Assembly (NCBI RefSeq): GCF_000720425.1 | Contig: NZ_JOAJ01000014.1 | Location: 1-64,000 of the forward strand | DNA: 64,000 nucleotides | Source of the DNA: Nocardia rhamnosiphila NBRC 108938 | Lineage (GTDB): Bacteria; Actinomycetota; Actinomycetes; Mycobacteriales; Mycobacteriaceae | Direction: 5' to 3' | Shown: one piece after another, positions 34,765 through 43,147 of the stretch | How positions within the stretch are numbered: the stretch's first letter is position 1 | Layout of the letters: every line of letters begins with the position of its first letter | Notes under the pieces: model-generated | The model's input: the letters and a program-made list of their open reading frames with translations, nothing else | What the model was told of the DNA's origin: nothing | Databases searched by the model: none | Position numbers and translations under genes: made by a program

Positions 34765-36252
34765 ATGCCATTGAATGTCGATCTCGGTGAACTGGTGTCC
34801 GTCGCGGGCCGATCGGCGGACCTCGCGCGGGTCACCGGAGCCGCGATGCCACGCGAATGGGTGCTGCCCGCGGGGGCCGATCCCATCTCGGCTCAGGCGG
34901 TTCCGCAGCTCAACGCGCAGGCCGCGACGCTGTTCAATGCCACCATCGGGGTGCTGAACAGGATTCAGCGTGACGCCCATCGCATCGGTGCGGCGGCGAC
35001 CGAGTACTCGGTGGCCGACGACGAGGGCGCCCGCCGCGTCAACGCTTCGGGTGGAGAGCTGGTCACCAACCCGGTCCCGGCCGTGGAGCCGGTGGGGTAC
35101 CGCCGGGTGCCGGAAGGACTGAGCAGTATGCCCGTGGTCACCGGAGACCCGTTGACCCTCGCCAAGCAGCTGCACAGTGGTCCGGGGCCGGAGCCCGCGC
35201 ACCGATTCGCCGATTCCGTACGACTGTTCAACGTGAGCTCGCGGACCCAGGCATCCGCCGATATGGATAGCGCGAGTTCGGTCCTGCAGAATTGGACGCC
35301 GGTGGGAACAGAGGTCGCCCAGCGATTCGTCACGTATCGCGGCTGGATGGACGATTTGGGGGACGCGATGGAGAAATTGGCGCAGGGGGCCGAGGATTAC
35401 GGCAATGCGTTCTCCCGCGCCAAGGCCAAACATCCTACGCCGGAGGAGATCCTGGCCGCACGCAAGCGAATGCTGGCCGCGGCGCGCGCGAAGAACGAAG
35501 CCGCGTTGGCCGCCGCTACCGCGGAATACAACGAATTGAACGTGCGGTCGGGCGAAGCCGCGGGATCTTACGCCACGGAAACCGGTACCAGTATCGCGAA
35601 TTCGTCGGAGGGCACGTCCGCTGCGGCGCAAACCGGTTCCGGCGGCTCCAGCGATTCGCTCTCCCAGATGCTGCCGATGCTGATGCAGATGATGCAGCTC
35701 GGTGGCAACGGCCTGGACCAGGCCGATGACATCTCCGACGACGACTGGTACGACGATTCCTTCGATGACTACGGTCTCGGGGATTACGCGATACCGTCCC
35801 TGGGCAGCCCCTCCGGCGGCTCGCCCTCGCTCTCGCCCTCGTTGCCCGGAAGCACGGTTCCCAGCGCGTCGGATGTCCAGGTGCTCTCGGCGACGACCTC
35901 GATGCCGTTGGCCGCCGCGGTCGGCGGTGGCAACGTCGGATCTCCGGCCCGGTTGCCGCTGGGCGACGGAGGCGCGGGCGGTACCGCCTACGGTCGCGGC
36001 GCCGGTGCCGGTATGCCCATGATGCCCATGGGCGGGGCGCCCATGGGCGGGGGGATGGGTGGTGCCGGCGGCGGTAGCGGTAACGAACGCAACCGAGTGG
36101 TCGCCTGGCATCCCGACCGCTTGATGTACGTCGACGACACTCCGCACACCGAACCCGTCATCGGGGAACGGCCCACCATCGCGCCGACGGTCACTCAGCC
36201 GACCCCGACGCCGGCCAATCAGGCCCCGACCCGCTCCGGAGGTAACGCATGA
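34765..36252 (+). CDS. espB: EspB-like ESX secretion substrate (fused PE-PPE fold)
   Basis: A 495-residue protein matching the plan of mycobacterial EspB. Residues about 30-95 are a PE-like helical pair ending in the export motif YxxxD (ATEYSVADDEGARRV). A PPE-like helical part has a W-containing turn (LQNWTPVG in place of NWEGD). The KHPTPEEI helix corresponds to HPTYEDI of EspB. Then comes a Gly/Ser/Pro-rich tail with SQMLPMLMQMMQLGG. The end, LMYVDDTPHTEPVIGER, is close to the EspB C-terminus. EspB forms ring-shaped oligomers and is secreted by ESX-1. The start has GAGAGGAG upstream; the stop overlaps the espL-like ATG. Confidence 0.8.
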   Translation: MPLNVDLGELVSVAGRSADLARVTGAAMPREWVLPAGADPISAQAVPQLNAQAATLFNATIGVLNRIQRDAHRIGAAATEYSVADDEGARRVNASGGELVTNPVPAVEPVGYRRVPEGLSSMPVVTGDPLTLAKQLHSGPGPEPAHRFADSVRLFNVSSRTQASADMDSASSVLQNWTPVGTEVAQRFVTYRGWMDDLGDAMEKLAQGAEDYGNAFSRAKAKHPTPEEILAARKRMLAAARAKNEAALAAATAEYNELNVRSGEAAGSYATETGTSIANSSEGTSAAAQTGSGGSSDSLSQMLPMLMQMMQLGGNGLDQADDISDDDWYDDSFDDYGLGDYAIPSLGSPSGGSPSLSPSLPGSTVPSASDVQVLSATTSMPLAAAVGGGNVGSPARLPLGDGGAGGTAYGRGAGAGMPMMPMGGAPMGGGMGGAGGGSGNERNRVVAWHPDRLMYVDDTPHTEPVIGERPTIAPTVTQPTPTPANQAPTRSGGNA

Positions 36253-36611
36253 GCATCCACCCAGACGTGCAGGCCGCGCTGGACGCGGCCCGCGAATTAC
36301 GGCATCGTATCGCCGATATGCGGGAGCGTATCGACGATGTACGTGCCCGGCGGCCCTCGCCCAGCGGCACCGTCATCCCGGAGGTGGACGCGATGGGGCG
36401 GCTCACCAGCCTCTACCTCGCGCCGGGTACCGCGGGTCGCTTCACCAGTGAGGAACTGGCGGCCGAGATCATGGCCGCCATCCGGGAGAGCACCCGTGAT
36501 GCGGCCCGGCAGTACCAGGCGATCATGGAAACTGTGATCACCGAGAACAGCGCGGCGGACGGCGCGGTGGACAGTCGTGAGTCCGCCGGTATCGCCGAGG
36601 CGGTGCGGTGA
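36249..36611 (+). CDS. espL: EspL-like YbaB/EbfC-fold protein
   Basis: A 120-residue protein with helix-strand-helix layout. A first helix (PDVQAALDAARELRHRIADM) is followed by a short beta hairpin (GRLTSLYLAPG) and a long last helix (SEELAAEIMAAIRESTRDAA). This fits the YbaB/EbfC fold and closely follows EspL of ESX-1, which stabilises EspB-linked substrates and pairs genetically with espB and espK. The ATGA overlap with the espB-like gene supports a complex between the products. Confidence 0.68.
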   Translation: MSIHPDVQAALDAARELRHRIADMRERIDDVRARRPSPSGTVIPEVDAMGRLTSLYLAPGTAGRFTSEELAAEIMAAIRESTRDAARQYQAIMETVITENSAADGAVDSRESAGIAEAVR

Positions 36612-37294
36612 CCGGTATCGAGGCCGCGGAGGCGGCGGACGATTCGGTCTCGGCCGCCGATGCCATCGGCTGGCTGCACGAGGAAGGTCTCACACGGCTG
36701 GCCGCGCTGGGTTCCGGCTCGCCGAACCCGGCCGTCGCCTTCTCCGTCGATGTCTCCACCGGTATCGTCACCAAATATCCGGCCGCCAACGGCGGTATCG
36801 GGGCCGATTCGAGCACGGTCGCAGCCGATGATCTGCCGGCTCCGCTGGACAGCTCCAATCGGCTCGTGGTCGTCGGTATCACCAGCTCCGACCAGATACT
36901 GGTGGTCGACCTGGCCGGGTCGCTGGTCATCGGGATCAACGGGGACCGGCCCGAAGCGGCCGCACGATCCTGGGTGATGCAGTTGCTGCTGAACCCGGAC
37001 ATCACCGTGACCACCAACAGCGCCGACGTGGCGATCGGTAGCAGTCCGCGGTGCCGCAAGAGCTTCATACCGGGCGGCGGTGGTTCGATCGTCAGCGTGG
37101 ACGACGGTAACCCACCGGTGACCACGGTATCGATGAACTCCGATGTCGAAGGTTCGGACTATCTGGACCTGCTCGGCGACGGCACCGGTGAAATGTACCT
37201 GGGAGCGCGGGTATGGCCGCTGCGGCTGGTGATGACCATCGGCGACACCGCGTGGTCGGCGCTGTCGGAAACCTTGGACCGGGCAGCCGGATAG
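36608..37294 (+). CDS. unknown cytoplasmic ESX-operon protein
   Basis: A 228-residue protein without signal, membrane helix or known motif. The sequence is strand-rich (NRLVVVGITSSDQILVVDLA, SLVIGINGDRPEAAARSWVM) and ends in ARVWPLRLVMTIGDTAWSAL. The GTG start overlaps the espL-like stop. Expected to act with the EspB/EspL-like products, perhaps as a chaperone or assembly factor; this is context only. Confidence 0.6.
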   Translation: MTGIEAAEAADDSVSAADAIGWLHEEGLTRLAALGSGSPNPAVAFSVDVSTGIVTKYPAANGGIGADSSTVAADDLPAPLDSSNRLVVVGITSSDQILVVDLAGSLVIGINGDRPEAAARSWVMQLLLNPDITVTTNSADVAIGSSPRCRKSFIPGGGGSIVSVDDGNPPVTTVSMNSDVEGSDYLDLLGDGTGEMYLGARVWPLRLVMTIGDTAWSALSETLDRAAG

Positions 37295-37311
37295 ATTCGC
37301 AGGAGAAGAAG

Positions 37312-37680
37312 ATGAACGACGATTTCGACTACGACGATATCGAAGACGATCAGGACGAAGGTGCGGCCACGGAATCCGCGGCCGCCCCACAGATACACGA
37401 GGTGTTCAACCCCGATCACACCGTCGGGGTGGCCTGCGACCGGGATGGTGAGATCGTCGGGTTGCACATCACCGACGAGGCGCAGGACAACGGTGACAGC
37501 TGGTTGAGTGCGGAGATACTCAAGGTCGCCGCGCTCGCACACGCCAAATCGCGCCTCGGTCTGCGGCGTGAGATGGAGTCCAACGGCGCTCGCTCCTACA
37601 CGATCGACTCGTTCGGCCTGCCGAGCGAGGCCACCTATCGGACCATGGAAGACGAGGCTTTCGGCCTCCGCCCGGCCTGA
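37312..37680 (+). CDS. small acidic ESX-operon protein
   Basis: About 122 residues. An acidic N-terminal tail (MNDDFDYDDIEDDQDEGA) is followed by a compact domain: EVFNPDHTVGVACDRDGEIV, GLHITDEAQDNGDSWLSAEI and the helix LKVAALAHAKSRLGLRREME. The layout of hairpin then helices is again YbaB-like, so it may be a second EspL-type partner. ATG at 37312 has GCAGGAGAAG just upstream; earlier in-frame sequence overlaps the preceding gene and is unconvincing. Confidence 0.6.
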   Translation: MNDDFDYDDIEDDQDEGAATESAAAPQIHEVFNPDHTVGVACDRDGEIVGLHITDEAQDNGDSWLSAEILKVAALAHAKSRLGLRREMESNGARSYTIDSFGLPSEATYRTMEDEAFGLRPA

Positions 37681-37709
37681 CCCCCGCACCGGACAGACAG
37701 GACACGACC

Positions 37710-38015
37710 ATGGTGAACATCCTCTCCCTCGACGCGGTGAAGGCGACCGTCGGGGATGCCGCCGGGGCGCTCACGGTGATGACCGACGATGTCGGCACCA
37801 CTGTGGATTCGCTGGTAATGCAATCGAAAGCCGATTCGCCGCTGGACCGCGATATGACCGGCAAGCTGGACTGGATTCGCGATACCTTCGCCACCGCGGC
37901 CGCCGATGTCACGGAACAGTCCGGAATCACCGTCGAGGCCACCGGTTACGGCACGACCGTACTGTCGAACGCCGATATCGACGGCCAGGCGACCATGCGC
38001 TCTGCCGCGGTCTGA
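37710..38015 (+). CDS. small helical ESX-operon protein (WXG100/EspC-size)
   Basis: A 101-residue protein predicted as two helices (LSLDAVKATVGDAAGALTVM and WIRDTFATAAADVTEQSG) plus a tail ending SNADIDGQATMRSAAV. Size and helical content recall EspC/EspF-type and WXG100 proteins. Neither a WxG turn nor a clean YxxxD/E motif is present (GYGTTVLSNAD is the nearest). It may be a substrate or a chaperone. Confidence 0.5.
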   Translation: MVNILSLDAVKATVGDAAGALTVMTDDVGTTVDSLVMQSKADSPLDRDMTGKLDWIRDTFATAAADVTEQSGITVEATGYGTTVLSNADIDGQATMRSAAV

Positions 38016-38024
38016 TCGGACACG

Positions 38025-40589
38025 ATGGCGCCGGAGCAGACGAGCCCGTACTGGGACCGGATCGTCGGGGACCGCTGGCCGCAGATACCGCCGTCGGCCT
38101 GGCACGGTTTGGCGGACAACGCTCGTGAGGGTGCCGCGGCCCTGAACCTGGTCGATGTGGAGCAGGCACGGCGCGCGTTCGAACAGACGGTTCAGCAGTC
38201 GGTGGGTCTGGCGGAGATCCGGCGGGCGCTCATGGCATTGGAGGAAAATCCCCGGGCGTTCGCGGCCGCTCTCTCCGCCGCCGCGGATACCTTCGATACC
38301 TTCGGCGATGTGGTCCGGCGTACCCGTAACCAGATTCTCGACGTGGTCGCCGATGCCGGCGAACGGATCGAGCAGGCCACGCGGGGGGACAACAACGACG
38401 ACGGTGAGGAGGGCGACGCGGCCGAGGCCGAAGCCGATCGTCAGGCGACGGAGGCCATTCTGGATGATGCCCGGGGAGATGTGCGCGATATCGTCGCCGC
38501 CGCACTGGGTTCGCTGGGGCCGCAGGGGCTACCGCGGCTGGACGATATCGCCGACGCTCTCGGTCAACCGGGACCGTGGCGCAAGGGTGGCGGCGTGCCC
38601 GGTGTCGGACCTCGCAGACCCGGAGCCCCCGGCCGGCCCGGCCGGCACCACGACGTTCCGCGCCACCACGGGCCGGGTTTCCAACAGGGACCCTGGGTTC
38701 CCGGCCACGACCGGCCTATGCGACCCGATCCGAATTTCGGGCAGATTCTCATAGATCTGATCGACGACCTGCTACCTCCGCAGCCGGGCCCGACGGTGTC
38801 CGGGCCGCCGCCCGCCCTCGATGTGCAACCACCGGTGGGCACCGAGGATATGCCGCCCGTGCTCACGGAGCCGGGCGGGCAGACCGATACCACTGGCCCG
38901 GCGCCTGTGGCAACGAACCCTGCCACCGGGGGGACCGGAGTGCCACAGCCGGGGGACCAGGTGCAGAACGCGGCTCCACCGGCCGAAACCAGTGGAGACG
39001 GTGCCGAGACCGGCGCCGATACGGCCGCTGTCGACGAATCCACCGAAGCCACCGAATCGTCGAGCGCCGAGACCGGCGGCGAGCCCGACGAATCCGTGCG
39101 GCCCGACCGTGAGGTCTCGGCCCCCGACGGTACCGATACGTCGGAGACCTGGGGTCTTGCCCGGTCCGCCGGTACCTACGCCACGGCGGAGTCCGACGCC
39201 GAGAGCGCGCCTCCGGGTGCCGTGCCGCCGGTACTGCCATCGGCGATGGGGCCGGTCGCGGGAACAACCACGGCGCCGGCGACAACCGGCGCGGGCACCG
39301 TGGCTCCGACCAGCAGTCCGGCGGTGAGCGGCCCCGCCGGTACCACTCCCGCGGCGGTGACATCGGCACAGGCCGGCCGGAGTGCGGTGGGACCGATCGA
39401 ATCGCAGCGCGGGCCGGGCGCCACCGGTAAATCGCTCGCTTCCGCGTCCCAGCAGGGGGTCAGCGCGGCGCCCGGCGGAAAACAGCCGGTGCCGGTGCCG
39501 GTGCCGGACAGCGATCCGGGCGCCGGGAAGTCCCGGGGGCCGGGAGATCTCGTACAGGAGGCCGTCGGCGCCGCCATGACCTCGGCTTCCGCACCGGCCT
39601 TCATGGTCGGCGAACGCGTCGACGGGGACCTGGTCCTCGCGCGCACACTACTGGGCGGTATTCGTGCGGCCGCCGATTCCTGGGTCGTCGGTGTGGACTG
39701 GGCAGTGGCGATTCTGCGCCACTCCAGCGGGGTCAGCGCTTTCGTCACGTCGAACGAGGGCCGCGGCTGGTTGCCTGCCCGGCTCCACCTGCCCACCGAA
39801 GTGTCGTTGCCGTGGCTGTGGGCCGTATCCGAGGGGTCGGGGTGGGAAGGTACGGCGGACCCCGCGCGGATCCTGGTGGAGTTCGCGATCGCCTGGGGTG
39901 CGAAGTCCGGTTCGAAATTGTCCGCGCTGGCCTCGTCGCAGCCCATGGATCCCGTGCTGGGCGGGCGGCTGGGCACCGTGGCGCTGGCCGGGTCGGTGGC
40001 GGCCTCGGACACCATGGATCTGCGCAGTCCCGCCCCGGGCATGCTGGATCGCCTGGGAATCACGTCCTCGCCCCGCCTGCTCGACCGCGCGGCCAAGGTC
40101 CTCGACCGCGATATCGCGCTGCGCTGTCTGGAGCTGGCGGTCGACGCGCATATCCGGGTCCAGCGCGCGGGACTCGCGACGGTGGACACGATGGAGGCGC
40201 CGGAGATCAGGCTGCGGATCCTGCGCGCGCTGCGCGACGGCCGAGAGTTCGCCGACAGTTGGTGGGAGGAACTCCAGGATGCCGACGATCTGATTGCCGC
40301 GACCGTGCTCGGACACCGTGCCGACACCAGTCGAATCGGACTCGGAGAGCTCCGTTCCGGCGCGGCCGATCCAGATTCGGGTTCGGAGTTGTCGATATTG
40401 CGCGCCCTCACTTTTCAACGTCGCTGCAACGAGCTGGTTCTGCTCTTGGTGGAGGAGAAATCGCGCCAGACACTGCGCGACTCGGTATACGCGCACGCCC
40501 AAGTGCTGGGACATCCGCTGTTCGCGGCGCCGCCGGCGGCCCCACCGGCCCCGCGGCGGTCGACCGTCACCACCGGTGATCGACGGTGA
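38025..40589 (+). CDS. EspK-like protein with WXG100-type N-terminal helical domain
   Basis: An 854-residue protein. Residues 1-125 are helical and open with WPQIPPSAWHGLADNAREGA, typical of the N-terminal domain of ESX-exported long proteins. Residues about 170-515 are Pro/Gly/Thr-rich and disordered. The C-terminal 320 residues form the EspK/Rv3899c type of domain (DUF5632/DUF5631). It includes VDWAVAILRHSSGV, FVTSNEGRGWLPARLHLP, PARILVEFAIAWG, SWWEELQDADDLIA and FQRRCNELVLLL. EspK is an ESX-1 chaperone that delivers EspB. The next gene carries a paralogous C-terminal domain. Last gene of the operon that starts at 29774. Confidence 0.65.
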   Translation: MAPEQTSPYWDRIVGDRWPQIPPSAWHGLADNAREGAAALNLVDVEQARRAFEQTVQQSVGLAEIRRALMALEENPRAFAAALSAAADTFDTFGDVVRRTRNQILDVVADAGERIEQATRGDNNDDGEEGDAAEAEADRQATEAILDDARGDVRDIVAAALGSLGPQGLPRLDDIADALGQPGPWRKGGGVPGVGPRRPGAPGRPGRHHDVPRHHGPGFQQGPWVPGHDRPMRPDPNFGQILIDLIDDLLPPQPGPTVSGPPPALDVQPPVGTEDMPPVLTEPGGQTDTTGPAPVATNPATGGTGVPQPGDQVQNAAPPAETSGDGAETGADTAAVDESTEATESSSAETGGEPDESVRPDREVSAPDGTDTSETWGLARSAGTYATAESDAESAPPGAVPPVLPSAMGPVAGTTTAPATTGAGTVAPTSSPAVSGPAGTTPAAVTSAQAGRSAVGPIESQRGPGATGKSLASASQQGVSAAPGGKQPVPVPVPDSDPGAGKSRGPGDLVQEAVGAAMTSASAPAFMVGERVDGDLVLARTLLGGIRAAADSWVVGVDWAVAILRHSSGVSAFVTSNEGRGWLPARLHLPTEVSLPWLWAVSEGSGWEGTADPARILVEFAIAWGAKSGSKLSALASSQPMDPVLGGRLGTVALAGSVAASDTMDLRSPAPGMLDRLGITSSPRLLDRAAKVLDRDIALRCLELAVDAHIRVQRAGLATVDTMEAPEIRLRILRALRDGREFADSWWEELQDADDLIAATVLGHRADTSRIGLGELRSGAADPDSGSELSILRALTFQRRCNELVLLLVEEKSRQTLRDSVYAHAQVLGHPLFAAPPAAPPAPRRSTVTTGDRR

Positions 40590-40618
40590 AAACAGCGCTT
40601 CTGCCCGACCGTAGGATC

Positions 40619-40634
40619 TCCCCATAGTTGGGAA
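40619..40634. promoter_or_regulatory. shared 16-bp box, copy 3 (TCCCC-N6-GGGAA)
   Basis: TCCCCATAGTTGGGAA, 46 bases before the second EspK-like start. A -10-like TAGGAT ends two bases before the box, so here the box would overlap the transcription start. Confidence 0.65.
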
Positions 40635-40680
40635 GAATCGACAATGAGGAGAATCGCTGGTGGGAAAGGATTGATCGAGC

Positions 40681-42699
40681 ATGCCGGAATGGTTGGATAT
40701 CGACCCTGCGGTACTGCGTCAGCTGGCACTTCAGCACGATCAAGTAGCGGCGGAGACCCGGGAATGGGCTCAGCCGCCATCCGAATGGCTCGCCAACTTC
40801 GAACCCACCTACGGCAAGATCGCCAATCCGGTCAAGGAAGCGCTGGAACGGTATTACGACGCTCGGCTACGCGCCGGCGAGGCCCTGGCCAGGGAACACG
40901 AACAAACCGCTCTCTCGCTGCGTCAATCCGCCGATGCCTATGAGCGGACCGACTCGGAAGCCGCCGTGAGCGTCGGCCGTTCGGGCGAGGATGCCGGCGG
41001 TCGCGGCGCGACATTCGGCGATCCGGTCACTGCCGGATTCGCTCCCAATTCGACAGCTCCGAACAGTCAGCTGGGCGCACCTGTGGTCACCGGTCCCGGC
41101 GCGGGCACGGGTGCAGGCCCCTCGGCACCCCCGGGACAGATGGATCCGGCGGCCGCCGCGAATGGTGCCGCACAGGGCCCGAGCGGTGCCCCGCCCGGAC
41201 AGGGCCAGAACGGCGTTGCCGCCGGCGGCGCCACCACCGGCGGCGTCACCGCAACGCCCGGCGCGGTGCCGTCCGCCGAGCACACGGCGGGGGCGGGAAC
41301 CGCACCTGCGGGCAATACGGTCCCGGGCGCCCCGGCGGGTGCCGGAACGGTTCCGCCCGGTGGCGCGCTGGTCGGCGGGCCTCTCGGGGCCGGCACCGGC
41401 TCCGGCGACGACCGCGGTACGACCGCGACCCCGGCCGGCGGCGCGAACGCACAGGACGGGACCGCCGTTCCGGTGGCCGGGGCTCCGACACCTTTCAACT
41501 CGGCGGTGGCCTCGGCGAAGGACAAGGAAGCCGAGCCCGCCTACATCGTCGGCGATGCGGTGAACGAGGACCTCCTGATCGCCAAGACCCTGCTCGGGGC
41601 GGTTCTGGCCGCTACCGGCGAGGCGGTTGGAATAACCTGGGCGGTGGCGGTATTGCGCGGTCCCGCCGGTGCGGGTCTGTTCATCACCTCCAATGAGGGC
41701 CGGGGCTGGCTCCCCGCCGGTCTGTTCCTGCCGCGCCAGGTGTCGACACCGTGGCTGTGGGACGAACTGCTCGGTGCCGACGGTGAGGTCGCCGCACCGT
41801 GGGAGGGGATTTCGGATCCGGCGCGGACCCTGGTCGAATTCGGCCGGGCCTGGGGCGCGAAAGCCAATGCGGTCCTTTCCGCGATCGCCTCCTCCGGTCC
41901 GATCGACCCCGTCCTGCGGAGCCGGCTGAGCGAGGTCGCCATGCAGGGTCTCGTCGAGCCCGGGTCCGATCTCGATCTCCGGGTGCTCACCCCCGATACC
42001 ACCGACCGGCTCGGCCTCACCGGTTCCGTGCCGGCGCTGGAATCGGTGGCCGCGGTGCCGGACGCCCAGGTGCACAGGCGCGTTGTAGAACTCGCGCTGG
42101 ACGCTCATGCTCAGCTCGGCCGCTCCGTTTCGCAGCATTTCGACAGCTCCGGTTCACGTGCGATCCGGGATCGGATCCTGGCGAAGGTGCAGGCCGGCGA
42201 GGATGTGCCCGCGTCCTGGTGGGACGAACTCCGTGACGCGGACGATCTCCTTGCCGCGGAGATGGTTTCGCAGCGGCTCGATGTGGGCCGGGTCGATCTC
42301 GGCGCCATCCGGGTGGACGACGAAGTGAGCGCACTGCGGGCCATGGTGTGGGATCGGCGCTGCAACGAGCTGGTGGCGCTCCTGGCAGAGGAGCCGGAAC
42401 GGCAAGTCCTCCGAGATGCGGTATACGCGCATCAGGAGATCCTCGCCCATCCCTCGTTCGTGGCTGCTCCGGCGGCCGTGGCCACGGGTACCGAGGAGCA
42501 GGTGGTGCGGCCGGTCGCCGGCGGGTCCGGAGTTTCGGCCCCGGCGGAACAGGCCGGCGCCGCCACGGAGTCGGCGCCACCGAGTGCGAGCGGTCCGCCG
42601 AACGGCGCGGTCGCCGCTCCCGAAACCGGTGGTCCACCGCGCGGCGTGCTGCCGCCGTCGGTGACACCGCCGCCCGAGACGCGGGACTCCTCGTTCTGA
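40681..42699 (+). CDS. second EspK-like protein, with EspC-like N-terminus and YxxxD export motif
   Basis: A 672-residue protein. Residues 1-100 are an EspC/WXG100-like helical hairpin (VLRQLALQHDQVAAETREWA; LAREHEQTALSLRQSADAYE). It ends in the type VII export motif YERTD followed by SEAAVSV. A Gly/Pro/Ala-rich linker spans about 105-275. The C-terminal domain is paralogous to that of the preceding gene (ITWAVAVLRGPAGAGLFITS, NEGRGWLPAGLFLP, SWWDELRDADDLLAAEM, WDRRCNELVALL). The export motif suggests that it is itself secreted. It has its own promoter box and a terminator. Confidence 0.68.
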   Translation: MPEWLDIDPAVLRQLALQHDQVAAETREWAQPPSEWLANFEPTYGKIANPVKEALERYYDARLRAGEALAREHEQTALSLRQSADAYERTDSEAAVSVGRSGEDAGGRGATFGDPVTAGFAPNSTAPNSQLGAPVVTGPGAGTGAGPSAPPGQMDPAAAANGAAQGPSGAPPGQGQNGVAAGGATTGGVTATPGAVPSAEHTAGAGTAPAGNTVPGAPAGAGTVPPGGALVGGPLGAGTGSGDDRGTTATPAGGANAQDGTAVPVAGAPTPFNSAVASAKDKEAEPAYIVGDAVNEDLLIAKTLLGAVLAATGEAVGITWAVAVLRGPAGAGLFITSNEGRGWLPAGLFLPRQVSTPWLWDELLGADGEVAAPWEGISDPARTLVEFGRAWGAKANAVLSAIASSGPIDPVLRSRLSEVAMQGLVEPGSDLDLRVLTPDTTDRLGLTGSVPALESVAAVPDAQVHRRVVELALDAHAQLGRSVSQHFDSSGSRAIRDRILAKVQAGEDVPASWWDELRDADDLLAAEMVSQRLDVGRVDLGAIRVDDEVSALRAMVWDRRCNELVALLAEEPERQVLRDAVYAHQEILAHPSFVAAPAAVATGTEEQVVRPVAGGSGVSAPAEQAGAATESAPPSASGPPNGAVAAPETGGPPRGVLPPSVTPPPETRDSSF

Positions 42700-42708
42700 G
42701 ATCCCGAT

Positions 42709-42745
42709 GGCAGACCTCCGGTTAGTGCCATGAGGAAGGTCTGCC
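42709..42745. terminator. stem-loop after the second EspK-like gene
   Basis: GGCAGACCT pairs with AGGTCTGCC, extendable by CC/GG across one unpaired base, with a loop of about 14 bases. It begins 10 bases after the stop. Confidence 0.65.
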
Positions 42746-43147
42746 TGCGGAAGACCGTGCCGCGCGAGTATCGATGCCCCGGGCTCTATTCGGTGTGGGT
42801 GGACCGCCCCTGACGAAATGCGTGCCGGATACCTTTTACGGCAGGTGCGGCCGGTCGTTGCTCAACTGGTGGGTGGTCGCGGCCGGCCCGGAGGCAGCGG
42901 TTCAACACGCCCGCGCGGCCGTCCGGGAACCTCGGATTCGGCGTACGGCGATGCCACGGGAGACGTGGGCCGATGAGTGGGCCGGTCGTGCACTGTCGGC
43001 CGGTCTGTAGTACCGCCCGCCTCCAGATCGGGGTCGTCCGTACTGTGGGCAGCATGCTGCCCGAGCCGTCGACGCGGCGGCGGCGCATGGAAGATCGGGG
43101 TGCGCTTGTTCCCGGGACAGCCGGGGGAATCGGCTACGGTATGTGCC
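42746..43147. other. intergenic stretch between converging units
   Basis: About 400 bases between two converging stops, without a supported gene. Short frames such as 42774-43010 have no ribosome site or protein-like composition. Confidence 0.5.

Noticed and set aside
33190..36147. 985-codon open frame antisense to the 904-residue and EspB-like genes
   Set aside because: Composition (Arg/Gly/His-rich) and the lack of a ribosome site mark it as a shadow of two well-supported plus-strand genes.
42774..43010. 78-codon frame between converging units
   Set aside because: No ribosome site, no recognisable protein features, and it lies in a terminator region.
43109..43129. TTCCC and GGGAA half-sites near 43.1 kb
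   Set aside because: The spacing is 11 bases and the site is downstream of genes on both sides, so it does not fit the promoter box.
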